64,000 nucleotides of DNA from Bradyrhizobium sp. LTSP849 (GCF_000938255.1 NZ_JYMR01000010.1:1-64000); one strand, 5' to 3'. Counted from the stretch's first letter, positions 1 to 9,690 are shown. Notes: a model not told the origin generated them from the sequence alone. Numbers and translations are program-made.

Positions 1-366
1 AAGACCGCGATTATCATTCTGGTGCGGATGCCCGAGATCGGTCAGATCACGCGCGAACAAGCCGCCGCACTGTCAGGGCTTGCCCCTTATGACGATGACA
101 GCGGCAATCACGTCGGCGTCCGTCACATTGCGGGCGGGCGTGAACGGCTGCGCCGCGCGCTGTTCAATGCGGCGCTACCGGCGTCCTTTCGCTGGAATCC
201 GCAGCTGATCGCGTTCTATAAAAAGCTGACTGGGGCCGGCAAGGAGCACAAGCGCGCTCGGATCGCTTGCGCCAGAAAGCTGCTGATTTTCGCCAACACA
301 GTCGTAGCCCGCGGCACACCCTGGCAAAAAGAATCGCCTGAAGTCGCCAGCCCGCCAGCCATCTGA
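1..366 (+). CDS. IS110-family transposase, C-terminal part (cut by window start)
   Basis: The reading frame is already open at base 1, so the 5' end lies outside the window. The visible 121 codons match the C-terminal domain (IS116/IS110/IS902, Transposase_20) of IS110-family transposases. Visible motifs are MPEIGQITREQAAALSGLAP, followed by the GGRERLRR stretch and a basic C-terminus. In this family the N-terminal DEDD catalytic domain precedes this part, so catalytic residues cannot be checked here. The frame ends in a normal stop. Whether the element is complete or a remnant depends on sequence upstream. It marks the boundary of the catabolic region that follows. Confidence 0.85.
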   Translation, partial: KTAIIILVRMPEIGQITREQAAALSGLAPYDDDSGNHVGVRHIAGGRERLRRALFNAALPASFRWNPQLIAFYKKLTGAGKEHKRARIACARKLLIFANTVVARGTPWQKESPEVASPPAI

Positions 367-436
367 CCGCGTTTCTTTGTTCGGCCGAAGCACCGTTTCT
401 TCGTCCCGACCTGCCGTCACAAAGACGCCGCGCGCC

Positions 437-510
437 GCGGCCGTCAAGGCTGGCCGTCGCTCCGGCCCAACCCCATCTCCGCTGCCGCCAGGCCACGCCT
501 TGACGGCCGC
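437..510. repeat. 14-bp inverted repeat beside the transposase
   Basis: A perfect 14-bp inverted repeat has arms at 437-450 and 497-510, separated by 46 bases. It lies between the transposase end and the crotonase gene. It could be an end structure of the insertion sequence, a palindromic intergenic repeat, or a transcription-stop hairpin. No direct target duplication can be judged without the left end of the element. Confidence 0.5.
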
Positions 511-568
511 AAGCACGGCGTCATGCTCGCCGGCAATCGGGCGCGCTTTAATGGTTGCTACGGTGGCC

Positions 569-1459
569 TCACTTATACTCCCGCTCGCTCCACCATGGGA
601 AATAGTCCGGCATATCGCTCGACACCTTGTTCTTGAACTGCGCCGGACGCTTCTCCAGGAACGACACCACGCCTTCTTTCACGTCCTCAGACCGGCCGCG
701 GGCGTAGATGCCGCGGCTGTCGACCTTATGGGCTTCCATCGGGTCGTCCGCGCCCATCATGCGCCACATCATCTGGCGGATCAGCGCCACCGACACCGGC
801 GCAGTCTTGGCGGCAAATTCCTTGGCGAGCGCGCGGGCGGTCGGCAAAAGATCATCCGGCGGCACGACCTTGCTGACGAGACGGCCCGCGAGCGCCTCCT
901 GCGCCGGGAAGACACGGCCCGAATAGCACCATTCCAGCGCCTGCGAGATGCCGACGATGCGCGGCAGGAACCAGCTCGAGGCCGCCTCCGGCACGATACC
1001 GCGCTGGGAGAATACGAAGCCGAAGCGCGCGGCGTCTGAGGCGATGCGGATGTCCATCGCGAGCTGCATGGTGACGCCGATGCCGACCGCCGGGCCGTTG
1101 ACCGCGGCGATCACCGGCTTCAGGCATTTGAAGATGCGCAGGGTCACCTGGCCGCCGCCGTCGCGCACCTGCGGATCGCTGTAGTCGACCTTGCCGTCGG
1201 CGAACCGCTTCACCGGGCCACGCCGCGCGTCGCGATCGAACGTATCCGCGCCGGAGGAGAGATCCGCGCCCGCACAAAAGCCGCGGCCGGCGCCGGTGAC
1301 GATGATGGCGCGGACGTTGTCGTCCTTGTCGGCGGCGTCGAACGCATCGATCAGCTCTCCTTGCATCTGCGCGTTGAAGGCGTTGAGCTTGTCGGGCCGG
1401 TTCAGCGTGATGGTGAGGATCTGCTCGGCGACGTCGTATTTGATCGTCTCATACGCCAT
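569..1459 (-). CDS. Enoyl-CoA hydratase/isomerase family protein (crotonase)
   Basis: A 296-residue crotonase-fold enzyme that would hydrate or isomerise an enoyl-CoA thioester in the cytoplasm. The first oxyanion-hole segment is visible as GFCAGADL (about residues 60-67) and the second as GPAVGIGVT (about 122-130). The glutamate of GIVPEAAS (E158) sits where the catalytic acid/base of enoyl-CoA hydratases lies. The length is slightly above the usual 260 residues because of an insertion rich in charged residues at 70-100. It is the most downstream gene of the minus-strand catabolic run, 175 bases past the amidase, with a palindromic repeat between them. It may therefore be transcribed separately. 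The exact acyl-CoA substrate cannot be told from sequence. Confidence 0.9.
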   Translation of the reverse strand: MAYETIKYDVAEQILTITLNRPDKLNAFNAQMQGELIDAFDAADKDDNVRAIIVTGAGRGFCAGADLSSGADTFDRDARRGPVKRFADGKVDYSDPQVRDGGGQVTLRIFKCLKPVIAAVNGPAVGIGVTMQLAMDIRIASDAARFGFVFSQRGIVPEAASSWFLPRIVGISQALEWCYSGRVFPAQEALAGRLVSKVVPPDDLLPTARALAKEFAAKTAPVSVALIRQMMWRMMGADDPMEAHKVDSRGIYARGRSEDVKEGVVSFLEKRPAQFKNKVSSDMPDYFPWWSEREYK

Positions 1460-1565
1460 GGTGGTTTCCTTCCCTGTCTTGAATTCTGTCTCGAAGAGAC
1501 GTCATGCATGGTCGCCGGCGTCCGTCTTGCGCGGACTGGGCATGTGGCGGCCAGTTAGAACGTGG

Positions 1566-1625
1566 ATGGCCGGGCATAGGCTAGCGGAAGCGACGCCGTC
1601 CTTCGGACGGCTACGCCCCGGCCAT
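1566..1625. repeat. Palindromic intergenic repeat
   Basis: A nested palindrome. Outer arms of 9 bp (1566-1574 and 1617-1625) enclose a perfect 7-bp stem with a 3-base loop (1595-1611). It fills the gap between the amidase stop codon and the crotonase start. Its form resembles the GC-rich palindromic repeats scattered through Bradyrhizobium intergenic regions. It could also act as an attenuator or mRNA-stabilising hairpin between the two genes. Confidence 0.55.
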
Positions 1626-1634
1626 GACGGAATG

Positions 1635-3056
1635 CTACTTGGCCGGCGGCTTGGGCCAGGGCTTCTGCGCACCGCGCAGGCCCTCGAAGGCCTTGGCCAT
1701 GCCGAGCACGCCGATATCGTCGAAGCGGCGGCCGACGATCTGCACGCCGATCGGGAAACCCTTGGCATCGAAGCCGCCGTTGATGGAGACCGCGGGGTTC
1801 TCTGACATATTCCACGGTACGGTATAGCCGATGTGCTCGAACGGCTTCATCGGATCGTTTAGCGGCGAGGCAAACTCCGCCGGGTAGTTCACGTTCGGTG
1901 CGGTCGGCGAGATCACATAATCGAGCTCGCAGAACAGCTTTGCCGCCGCAGCGCGGATCGCCATGGTCTGGTTGAAGCCCCTGATGACGTCGACGCCCGA
2001 CAGCTTTGCACCGGACGCGCCCCATTTGAAGATATAGGGCAGCACCTTGGCCTGCTCGGCGGGTGTCAACTTCGACAGATCATCCCACATCCGTGCGCGC
2101 CAGAAATTGTCGAGGCCATCGAGCATCTCGCGGGTCAAAATGCCGTCGACCTCGGTGACGACGGCGCCGGCGGATTCGAACGCTTTCGCGGCCTTCACCG
2201 CGACCTCGCGTACCGGCTTCTCCGGCGGTGGGCCGACGCCGCAATCGAGCATCAGGCCGATGCGCAGCTTGCGCGGCGATTTGTCCAGGATCTTCCAGTT
2301 GATGGTGTCAGTGGGCAGGCTGGTGCCGTCGCGCCGGTCGGGCTTTGCGATCACGCTCATCATCAGCGCGCAATCGTCGACCGTGCGGGTCATGGGACCG
2401 GCAACGCGGCCGACATAAGCGGGATCGATCGGCACGCGGCCGAAGCTCGGCTTCAATCCGACGAGGCCGCACCAGCCCGCGGGCAGGCGCACCGAGCCGC
2501 CGATATCGGTGCCGAGATGCAGCGGACCGTAGCCGGCCGCCGCCGCAGCGCCGGCACCCGCGCTGGAGCCGCCGGGATTCTTGGAGAGGTCCCAGGGATT
2601 GCGCGCGAGCGCGTGGAAGCTGGAGAGTCCTGAGGACAGCATGCCGTAATCGGGCATGGTGGTTTTTGCGAAGATGATCGCGCCGGCCTCGCGCAGGCGC
2701 GCAGCGGGCGGCGCGTCTTTCTCGGCCGGCACCAGCTTGACGCTGGCCGCGCCCAGCGGCACCGGCACGCCCTTGGTCGCGATGTTGTCCTTCACCGTCG
2801 CCGGCACGCCGTCGAGCGGGCCGGACGGCTCGCCGCCGGACCAGCGCGCGGTCGAGGCCTTTGCCGCCTCGCGCGCGCCGTCGGGGTCGAACGCATAGAG
2901 CGCCTTGAGATGCGGCTCCCACGCGGCGACGTGCTCGAGCACGTCCTCCAACACCTCGCTCGGCGAGAACTGTTTGGCGCGATAGCCCGCGATCAGATCG
3001 ACCGCGGAGAGATCGTGCAGCGAGGTGACCGCCTCTTCGACACTCTTTTTATGCAT
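1635..3056 (-). CDS. Amidase (amidase-signature family)
   Basis: A 473-residue amidase-signature hydrolase that cleaves a carboxamide to acid and ammonia or amine. The Ser-cisSer-Lys triad is visible: Lys89 in TVKDN, Ser165 in GGSSAG, and nucleophile Ser188 in GTDIGGSVR, within the usual Gly/Ser-rich signature. I chose the ATG at 3056 rather than the longer frame. The protein then starts MHKKSVEEAV, and the gene overlaps the stop of the upstream M20 amidohydrolase by 8 bases, as in a translationally coupled operon. No signal peptide, so it is cytoplasmic. With its neighbours it probably hydrolyses an amide released from the imported peptide-like substrate. The substrate is unknown. Confidence 0.92.
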   Translation of the reverse strand: MHKKSVEEAVTSLHDLSAVDLIAGYRAKQFSPSEVLEDVLEHVAAWEPHLKALYAFDPDGAREAAKASTARWSGGEPSGPLDGVPATVKDNIATKGVPVPLGAASVKLVPAEKDAPPAARLREAGAIIFAKTTMPDYGMLSSGLSSFHALARNPWDLSKNPGGSSAGAGAAAAAGYGPLHLGTDIGGSVRLPAGWCGLVGLKPSFGRVPIDPAYVGRVAGPMTRTVDDCALMMSVIAKPDRRDGTSLPTDTINWKILDKSPRKLRIGLMLDCGVGPPPEKPVREVAVKAAKAFESAGAVVTEVDGILTREMLDGLDNFWRARMWDDLSKLTPAEQAKVLPYIFKWGASGAKLSGVDVIRGFNQTMAIRAAAAKLFCELDYVISPTAPNVNYPAEFASPLNDPMKPFEHIGYTVPWNMSENPAVSINGGFDAKGFPIGVQIVGRRFDDIGVLGMAKAFEGLRGAQKPWPKPPAK

Positions 3057-4221
3057 GGGCACCCACCGGCATGCGCGTCTCGATGATGCGGGCGAACATG
3101 CTGGCGCCGATCGGCAGGATCTTGTCGTCGAGCACATAGCCGGGATTGTGCACGGGCACCGAGCCGTCATGGCCGACCCAGAAATAGGCGCCGGGAATGG
3201 TTTCCAGCATGTCGGCGAAATCTTCGCTGCCCATCTTCGGCGTGGTGCGGGTGATCACGTTGGCGGGGTTGACGATTGTGCGCGCGACCTCTTCGACCAC
3301 CTTGGACTGCTCGACCTGGTTGACCAGCACGTTGAAGGTGTCGCGGATGTCGACGTCGATCACGCATTGATAGGCGCTGGCGATGCCGGCGCAGATCGTG
3401 CGGATGCGTTCGCTGATCAGGGCGCGGACTTCTTTCGAGAAGGTGCGGATGGTGCCGCAAAGATGGGCTTCGCCGGGAATGACGTTGTAGGCGGAGCCGG
3501 CATGGATCTGGGTGATGGACACCACGGCGGCCTGGAGCGGCTCGACGTTGCGGCTGACGATGGTCTGGATCGCTTGCGCCAGCGTGGTCGCGATCACGAC
3601 CGCGTCCTTGGAGCGCTCGGGCATCGCGCCGTGCGCGCCATAGCCGATGATGCGGAGGTCGAAGAAGTCGGCGCTGGCCATTGCCGGTCCCGGCAGGATT
3701 GCGATCTCGCCGAGATTGAGGTCGGGCGCGTTGTGCAGGCCGTAGAGCTCGTCGCAGGGGAACTTCTCGAACAGGCCGTCCTTGATCATGGCGCGGGCGC
3801 CGCCGAGGCCTTCCTCGGCCGGCTGGAAGATCAGGTGCACGGTGCCGTCGAAGTTCTTCGTCTCGGCGAGGTAGCGCGCGGTGCCAAGCAGCATGGTGGT
3901 GTGGCCGTCATGGCCGCAGCCATGGAAGCGGCCGGGAATTTTCGAACTCCATTTCAGATTGGTGTTCTCTTCCATCGGCAGCGCGTCCATGTCGGCGCGC
4001 AGACCGATGCGCTTGCCGCTCGAGCCCCTGCCCTTGATGACGCCGATCACGCCGGTGCCGCCGAGCCCGCGATGTACCTCGATGCCCCAGCCCTTCAGCT
4101 TGTCGGCGACGATGCCGGAGGTGCGGACCTCCTCGAAGCCGATCTCGGGATGGGCGTGAAGGTCGCGGCGGATGGCGGTGAGTTCGTCGGCATAGCCGTC
4201 GATGCGGTCAATGGTGGGCAT
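3049..4221 (-). CDS. M20 family amidohydrolase (hippurate hydrolase/amidohydrolase type)
   Basis: A 390-residue di-metal amidohydrolase of peptidase family M20D, which includes hippurate hydrolase and N-acyl-amino-acid amidohydrolases. Visible motifs are RADMDALP (75-82), the metal-binding HGCGHDGH (100-107) with a cysteine ligand, and PAEEG (134-138) carrying the catalytic and metal-binding glutamates. The late histidine is probably in VPVHNPGY near the C-terminus. It is cytoplasmic, without a signal peptide. It sits 13 bases after the MlrC-like gene and overlaps the amidase, so the three are probably co-transcribed. It would remove an acyl or amino-acyl group from an N-acylated amino acid. 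Confidence 0.92.
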   Translation of the reverse strand: MPTIDRIDGYADELTAIRRDLHAHPEIGFEEVRTSGIVADKLKGWGIEVHRGLGGTGVIGVIKGRGSSGKRIGLRADMDALPMEENTNLKWSSKIPGRFHGCGHDGHTTMLLGTARYLAETKNFDGTVHLIFQPAEEGLGGARAMIKDGLFEKFPCDELYGLHNAPDLNLGEIAILPGPAMASADFFDLRIIGYGAHGAMPERSKDAVVIATTLAQAIQTIVSRNVEPLQAAVVSITQIHAGSAYNVIPGEAHLCGTIRTFSKEVRALISERIRTICAGIASAYQCVIDVDIRDTFNVLVNQVEQSKVVEEVARTIVNPANVITRTTPKMGSEDFADMLETIPGAYFWVGHDGSVPVHNPGYVLDDKILPIGASMFARIIETRMPVGAHA

Positions 4222-4234
4222 GTGTCCTGTCCAG

Positions 4235-5743
4235 TTAGCGTGATGGGGGCGTGAAAACGGGGCCGTTCGGCTTGAGGCGGATGCCCGGCCGCAGGCGCGT
4301 CCAGGGCAGCGTGGCGGTGTCCGCCGGCATTGCGCCGGGCGCGGCGCAGATCATCAGCTTTTCCGCGATCGGCTCGAAATCGGCGCGGAAGTGCACCGAG
4401 CTCTTGTTGACCAAAATCTTTTGCTCGGTCGGCTCGATGCCGACATAGCGGTACATCGCCTGGTCGGCGAGTTGCGCCTTGTGTGAGGAGACGACGACGC
4501 GGACGTTGCCGATGCGCAAGGCCGCGGAGGGGCCCATCTCCATCTCGCGGCCGCCATAGTAAGGACCGGGTGCGATGAAGCGGCCGTCGGAAAGTTTCTC
4601 GACGATAAAGGTCTCGGTATAGGGCTCGTCGCCGGGAATGCCGGACTTGCCGCCGAGCGACAGCGTCACGGTGGCGCCGACGCCGGCCGCATGCGCGGCT
4701 TTCGCGGATGCCGGATCGTAGATCGCGCCGGTCGCAGCGCTCGCCTTGTTGCGCACCAGCGCGCGCAGCATGCCTGTGGTGTCGGAATCGCCGCCGGCGC
4801 CGGGATTGTCCTGGGTGTCGGCGATGATGATCGGCTTGCTCGCGCCCTTCGAAAGTTCCATCGCGTGGCGCACGCCGTCGTCGGGCGACCAGATCTTGCC
4901 GTCGAAATCGTCCTCGTGGCTTTCGATCAGCTTGACGATCGCATCGGCCGCGCGGTCGGCATCTCCTTGCGTCTTGCCATAGGCGAACACGCTCGGGCCG
5001 CAATCGCGGAAGTCGGCTGCGGGAAAGCCCGGCGCGAAAGAGAGAGTCGGAACCGCATCGTTCTCCAGTGCGGTGAGCTTTTCGTAGATGCCCTTGGTCG
5101 GCTGGTCGTTGGTGCACTGCCAGCTGATCGGGATCAGGAACGGCAACTGCCGGAACGCTTTTGCGAAACGCTGCTTGGTCTTCAGCAGCAGCGCAAGATG
5201 GCGCGCGGAGGCGCGGCCGGTCTCGGCCATGTCGACATGGGGATAGGTGCGGTACGCAATCAGCGCGTCCGCATGTTCCATCATTTCGGGCGTGACGTTG
5301 GCGTGGAGGTCGAGGCTCGTGACCAGCGGAACATCCTTGCCGATGACGCGGCGCACGCGCGCCAGAATCTCGCCTTCGCCGTCGTCGAGATGCTCGGTCA
5401 CCATGGCCCCGTGCAAGTCGAGATAGATCGCATCGATGGGGCCGGCGGCTTTGATGCCGTCGACCATGACCTTCACGATGCGCTCGAAGGCATCCTTGGT
5501 GACATGCGCCGACGGGCTTGCGCCGCAGGCGATCGTCGGAATGAGTTCCCAGCCATTGGCCTCGGCGCTGTCGACGAAACCGGCCAGCCCGACATTGATG
5601 CGGCGCATCACCTTTAACACGTCGGCGCCTTCAGTCATTGCCGGCCAGCCACCGCCATGCTGGAAGTCGGCAAACGTCGCCTTCGTCGGAGCGAAGGTAT
5701 TGGTCTCGTGCAGGAAGCCGCCGACGGCGATACGTGTCATCAA
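4235..5743 (-). CDS. M81 family metallopeptidase (MlrC-like)
   Basis: A 502-residue protein of the M81/MlrC family, named for the enzyme of microcystin breakdown that processes the linear peptide in Sphingomonads. Family motifs are HETNTF near the N-terminus (12-17), LDLHGAM (108-114), DLHANV (145-150) and YPHVDMAETG (167-176). These include the histidines and acidic residues expected to hold zinc. The start is one of two adjacent ATG codons. Family members occur widely in soil bacteria beside dipeptide ABC transporters and M20 enzymes, as here, so microcystin itself need not be the substrate. It probably heads a three-gene unit with the M20 amidohydrolase and amidase. Confidence 0.9.
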   Translation of the reverse strand: MMTRIAVGGFLHETNTFAPTKATFADFQHGGGWPAMTEGADVLKVMRRINVGLAGFVDSAEANGWELIPTIACGASPSAHVTKDAFERIVKVMVDGIKAAGPIDAIYLDLHGAMVTEHLDDGEGEILARVRRVIGKDVPLVTSLDLHANVTPEMMEHADALIAYRTYPHVDMAETGRASARHLALLLKTKQRFAKAFRQLPFLIPISWQCTNDQPTKGIYEKLTALENDAVPTLSFAPGFPAADFRDCGPSVFAYGKTQGDADRAADAIVKLIESHEDDFDGKIWSPDDGVRHAMELSKGASKPIIIADTQDNPGAGGDSDTTGMLRALVRNKASAATGAIYDPASAKAAHAAGVGATVTLSLGGKSGIPGDEPYTETFIVEKLSDGRFIAPGPYYGGREMEMGPSAALRIGNVRVVVSSHKAQLADQAMYRYVGIEPTEQKILVNKSSVHFRADFEPIAEKLMICAAPGAMPADTATLPWTRLRPGIRLKPNGPVFTPPSR

Positions 5744-5912
5744 TTCAGTCCAGCAATCGAAAGTGCGCGACGTTAGCCTTCGACGTTAGCCTTGGCCTTG
5801 CGGAGAGAGCAAGCTTGCGAACCCATCGCGCCGCGCATGGCGTCAGGCCGTTTTGGGAATGCTGCTGATGCGGTGGATGCGAGTGAGACACTCCGCCAAC
5901 CCCACTCTCGAT

Positions 5913-6040
5913 GTCGTCCCGGCGAAGGCCGGGACCCATAACCCCAGGGAGAAGTTTGGCGAAGACTAGAAGTTTGGGACGAGCACCGTACGCAATGGGA
6001 TAGATTCCGCGGTATGGGTCCCGGCCTTCGCCGGGACGAC
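5913..6040. repeat. 128-bp palindromic repeat element
   Basis: Perfect 28-bp inverted arms (5913-5940 and 6013-6040) flank a 72-base core. The arms share the GTCGTCCCGGCGAAGGCC type of end seen in dispersed Bradyrhizobium palindromic repeats. Together with flanking AT-poorer sequence it fills the 311-base gap between the MlrC-like gene and the ABC ATPase. It could fold into a long hairpin and separate the two transcripts. Confidence 0.8.
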
Positions 6041-6054
6041 ACCGGAGAGTGTTG

Positions 6055-7707
6055 CTACAGAGTGGCCGCCACGCCCTCCGACACCGGCCGGAAGTTCGCA
6101 AAATCCCAGCCGCGGCCGGGCGCTGCCTCGAGCAAGGCCCTTGTATAGGCCTCCTTCGGATGCGTCAGCACCTCTGCGGCGGGGCCCTGTTCGACGACGC
6201 GGCCGTGCTGCATCACCACGACTTCGTCGCAGATCTGGGCGGCGACACGCAGATCGTGGGTGATGAACAGGATGGCGATGCCGAGCCGCTTCTGGATCTC
6301 GTCGAGCAGTTCCAGCACCTGCGCCTGCACGGAGACGTCGAGCGCGGAGACCGCTTCGTCCGCGACCAGCACGTCGGGGTCGAGCGCGAGCGCACGCGCG
6401 ATCGCGATGCGCTGGCGCTGGCCGCCGGAGAACTGGTGCGGATAGCGTGACACGGCGTCGGCCGGGAGGCCGACGAGTTCGAGCAATTCGCGCGCCCGCT
6501 TCATCGCATCGGTGTGCGAGGTGCCGTAATTGATCGGGCCTTCCGCGATGCTCTCGCCGACAGTGACGCGCGGGTTGAGCGAGCGGTAGGGATCCTGGAA
6601 CACGATCTGGATCTTTTGTCGGTGCGGCTGGAGCAGGCGACGCGAGATGTCGGAGATCTCGCGGCCGGCCAGGCGCACGCCGCCGGAGGTCGGATCGATC
6701 AGGCGGACGATGCAGCGCGCCACCGTCGACTTCCCCGAACCGCTTTCCCCGACGATGCCGAGCGTGCGGCCCTTGCGCAGCGTCAGCGTCACCTTGTCGG
6801 CGGCAACGACCTCGCGTCCTTTGCCGAAGAAGGCGCGCTCCTTATAGACCTTGCTGAGCTCGTTGGCTTCCAGCACCACCGGCTCCCTGGACTCCTCGCG
6901 CGGAGCGCGCGGCACCAGGCTCGGCACCGCAGAGAGCAAATTGCGGGTGTACTCCATGGTCGGATTGCGCAGGATGGCATCGAGCGTGCCGGTCTCGACG
7001 AGGCGGCCCTGCCGCATCACCGCGACACGGTCGGCGATCTCGGCCACCACGCCCATGTCGTGGGTGATGAACAGCACGGCGGTGCCGTGATCGCGCTGGA
7101 GATCGCGGATCAGTGTCAGGATCTGCTTCTGCGTGGTGACGTCGAGCGCGGTGGTCGGCTCGTCGGCGATCAGCAGCTTCGGTTCGAGCACCAGCGCCAT
7201 TGCGATCATGATGCGCTGGCGCTGGCCGCCGGAGAGGCGGTGCGGGTAGGAGGCGAAGATGCGCTCGACCTGGGGCAGGCGCACCTGCTCCATCATGTCG
7301 AGGATGCGTTGCTTCCGCGCTTTCGCGTCGAGGCTGGTATGGGCGCGCAGGACCTCGTCGATCTGGCTGCCGACCGGCACCACCGGATTGAGCGCGGTCA
7401 TCGGCTCCTGGAAGATCATCGCCATCTGCGTCGCGCGCAGCTGGCGCAGGCGGCGGTCGGTTGCGGTGAGAATCTCTTCACCGACCAGCTTGACGCTGCC
7501 GCCGGTCGGAACCAGCGTGCCTTTCGGCAGCAGGCCCATCGTGGTCAGCGAGGTCACCGACTTGCCCGAGCCGCTTTCGCCGACAAGGCACAGCGTCTCG
7601 CCTGTGTGCACCTGAATCGAGATGCCGTCGATGATGCTCGCGCCCTTCGGCTTCTTGCCGATGGAGACGACGAGGTTGTTGATGTCGAGGACTGGGTTGG
7701 TCATCAC
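6055..7707 (-). CDS. Dipeptide/oligopeptide ABC transporter, fused double ATPase
   Basis: A 550-residue protein with two complete ABC ATPase domains in one chain, equivalent to DppD and DppF joined (GsiA-like). The first Walker A is GESGSGKS (43-50) with signature LSGGQRQR. The second half repeats GESGSGKST and FSGGQRQR. Each domain ends with the short oligopeptide-transporter C-terminal extension. It energises the two permeases encoded just upstream and overlaps the DppC-like gene by 4 bases (ATGA). It works at the inner face of the membrane. The matching binding proteins are most likely the two genes on the plus strand at 12.8-16.1 kb. Confidence 0.95.
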   Translation of the reverse strand: MMTNPVLDINNLVVSIGKKPKGASIIDGISIQVHTGETLCLVGESGSGKSVTSLTTMGLLPKGTLVPTGGSVKLVGEEILTATDRRLRQLRATQMAMIFQEPMTALNPVVPVGSQIDEVLRAHTSLDAKARKQRILDMMEQVRLPQVERIFASYPHRLSGGQRQRIMIAMALVLEPKLLIADEPTTALDVTTQKQILTLIRDLQRDHGTAVLFITHDMGVVAEIADRVAVMRQGRLVETGTLDAILRNPTMEYTRNLLSAVPSLVPRAPREESREPVVLEANELSKVYKERAFFGKGREVVAADKVTLTLRKGRTLGIVGESGSGKSTVARCIVRLIDPTSGGVRLAGREISDISRRLLQPHRQKIQIVFQDPYRSLNPRVTVGESIAEGPINYGTSHTDAMKRARELLELVGLPADAVSRYPHQFSGGQRQRIAIARALALDPDVLVADEAVSALDVSVQAQVLELLDEIQKRLGIAILFITHDLRVAAQICDEVVVMQHGRVVEQGPAAEVLTHPKEAYTRALLEAAPGRGWDFANFRPVSEGVAATL

Positions 7708-8591
7708 TTGCCTTCCCGCTGCTTCATGCGCGGATCGAGTGCGTCGCGCGCGGCGTCACCGATCAAATTGATGCTGAGGATGGCGATCGAGAGCAGCAGG
7801 CCCGGCCAGAAGATCAGCGTCGGCTTGAGCTGAAAATACTGGCGGCCCTCAGCCATGATGTTGCCCCAGGTCGGGGTCTCCGGCGAGATGCCGGCGCCGA
7901 GGAACGAGAGGATGGCCTCGGTCAGGATCGCGGACGCACAAACATAGGTGCCCTGGACGATCAGCGGTGCGATCGTGTTCGGCATCAGATGCCGCCACAT
8001 GATCTTTGGCAGCGACGAGCCCACCGAGATCGCGGCCTCGACATAGGGCTCCTCACGTGCCGACAGCACGACCGAGCGCACCAGGCGGGCCACACGCGGG
8101 ATTTCGGGGATTGTGATCGCGATCATCACGGTCCAGATGCTGGCGCCGGAGAGCGACACCACGGCGATCGCGAGCAGGATGCTCGGCATTGCCATCAGGC
8201 CGTCCATGACGCGCATCAAGACGGAATCGACCAGCTTGAAGAAGCCGGAGATGAGGCCGATTGCGAGCCCAATGACGATCGACAGGATCGCACAGCCGAT
8301 GCCGATCAGAAGCGAGATCCGGCCGCCATAGATGACGCGCGAGAGGAGGTCACGGCCGTAGGCGTCGGTGCCGAGCAGGAACTGCGTCGAGGAGGGTTTC
8401 AGCCGCAGCGACGGTGCGAGCTGGATCGGGTCATACGGCGCGATCAGCGGCGCCAGGATCGAGATCAGCACGATCAGCGCGAGCAAGACGGTTGCCGTGG
8501 CGATGATCGGCGTCGAGGTGAGGAATCCGAAGCGCGGCCGCAGCGGCGACGTGATCGGAATGGACGACTGGGGAAGGGTATCGACTGACAT
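7704..8591 (-). CDS. Dipeptide/oligopeptide ABC transporter permease (DppC-like)
   Basis: A 295-residue inner-membrane permease. It has an N-terminal OppC_N-type segment with a first transmembrane helix (about residues 30-52), then the BPD_transp_1 domain. The LRLKPSSTQFLLGTDAYGRD segment (about 81-100) is typical of DppC/OppC subunits. It pairs with the DppB-like protein 18 bases upstream and with the fused ATPase, whose start it overlaps. The family imports di- and oligopeptides, nickel or related small molecules, and the neighbouring hydrolases favour a peptide-like substrate. Confidence 0.94.
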   Translation of the reverse strand: MSVDTLPQSSIPITSPLRPRFGFLTSTPIIATATVLLALIVLISILAPLIAPYDPIQLAPSLRLKPSSTQFLLGTDAYGRDLLSRVIYGGRISLLIGIGCAILSIVIGLAIGLISGFFKLVDSVLMRVMDGLMAMPSILLAIAVVSLSGASIWTVMIAITIPEIPRVARLVRSVVLSAREEPYVEAAISVGSSLPKIMWRHLMPNTIAPLIVQGTYVCASAILTEAILSFLGAGISPETPTWGNIMAEGRQYFQLKPTLIFWPGLLLSIAILSINLIGDAARDALDPRMKQREGK

Positions 8592-8609
8592 TTTGTCCTT
8601 ATCCTTGCC

Positions 8610-9551
8610 TCAGTACCGGATCCGGGGATCGAGCAGGGTGTAGGCGACGTCGATGAGAAGATTGACGACGACGTAGATCAGCGACGTCAGCAAAATCATT
8701 GCCTGGATCACCGGGTAGTCGCGCGCCAGCACCGCGTCCACGGTGAGGCGGCCGATGCCGGGGATGTTGAACACGCTCTCGGTGACGACGACGCCGGAGA
8801 TCAGCAGCGCAAAGCCGGTGCCGATCACGGTGATCACGGGCACGGCGGCGTTGCGCAGCGCATGCCGCATCATCACCGCGACCTCGTTGATGCCTTTGGC
8901 GCGCGCGGTGCGGACATAATCCTCGCCGAGCACGTCGAGCATCGCCGCCCGTGTCATGCGGGCGATCAGCGCGACATAGATGAAGGAGAGGGCGCAGGTC
9001 GGCAGGATGATGCGCTCGAAGAATGGCCCGAAGCCGGTCGAGATGCTGCGGAAGCCCTGCACCGGCACCCAGCGGAGGTCGATCGCAAAGACCTCGATCA
9101 GGACGTAGCCGATCACGAACACCGGCACCGAGAAGCCGAGCACCGAGAGCCCCATCACGAAGCGGTCGATCCAGGTGCCGTGCTTCCAGGCCGCGATCAC
9201 GCCCAAGGGAACGGCGACGATGACGGCGAGGATGATGGTCGAGAGCGCGATCGAGATCGACGGCTCGACGCGCTGGCCGATCATCTTCATGACCGGCAAA
9301 TTGGAGATCAGCGAGGTTCCGAGATCGCCGTGCAGCAGCTTGCCGACCCAGGTGACGAACTGCACGATCAAGGGCTCGTTGAGGCCGAGCGAGGTGCGGA
9401 TGCGCTCGAGCCGTTCCGGCGTGGCGTTATCGCCGGCGAGAATCGCGGCGGGGTCGCCCGGCGTCAACCGCAGCAGCAGGAAGACGAACAGCGCCACCAC
9501 GCCCATCACGGGCACCGCGGCCAGAACGCGGCGAATGAGATAACCTAGCAT
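8610..9551 (-). CDS. Dipeptide/oligopeptide ABC transporter permease (DppB-like)
   Basis: A 313-residue inner-membrane permease of the DppB/OppB type. It begins MLGYLIRRVLAAVPVMGVVA, with the usual first helix and the RLTPGDPA motif of the family. Six hydrophobic segments follow, with the ATPase-contacting loop around DYVRTARAKG. It is the first gene of the three-gene transporter operon and starts with ATG. A hairpin lies upstream at the end of the DadA-type gene. The transporter could have its own promoter in the 182-base gap or be reached by read-through from the riboswitch-controlled gene. Confidence 0.94.
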   Translation of the reverse strand: MLGYLIRRVLAAVPVMGVVALFVFLLLRLTPGDPAAILAGDNATPERLERIRTSLGLNEPLIVQFVTWVGKLLHGDLGTSLISNLPVMKMIGQRVEPSISIALSTIILAVIVAVPLGVIAAWKHGTWIDRFVMGLSVLGFSVPVFVIGYVLIEVFAIDLRWVPVQGFRSISTGFGPFFERIILPTCALSFIYVALIARMTRAAMLDVLGEDYVRTARAKGINEVAVMMRHALRNAAVPVITVIGTGFALLISGVVVTESVFNIPGIGRLTVDAVLARDYPVIQAMILLTSLIYVVVNLLIDVAYTLLDPRIRY

Positions 9552-9690
9552 GCACCTATCTCCGGCTGCGGAACTTGTGAGGGCTTGAGACGCCCGTTGT
9601 TTCTATCGTGTCTATCATGAGCGCCTGTCATTCGGGCTGGAAATGCCGGCCGGAGATGCCGGCTTTTCGGGGCAAATTGTGTGCCAAGGG

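Noticed and set aside
3025..4254. Long plus-strand frame of 409 codons opposite the M20 amidohydrolase
   Set aside because: It mirrors a clear M20 gene in the opposite strand, is rich in Ala/Asp/His as shadow frames of GC-rich genes are, and has no ribosome site or family motif.
6514..7833. Plus-strand frame of 439 codons across the fused ABC ATPase
   Set aside because: It is antisense to conserved ATPase motifs on the minus strand and lacks protein features of its own.
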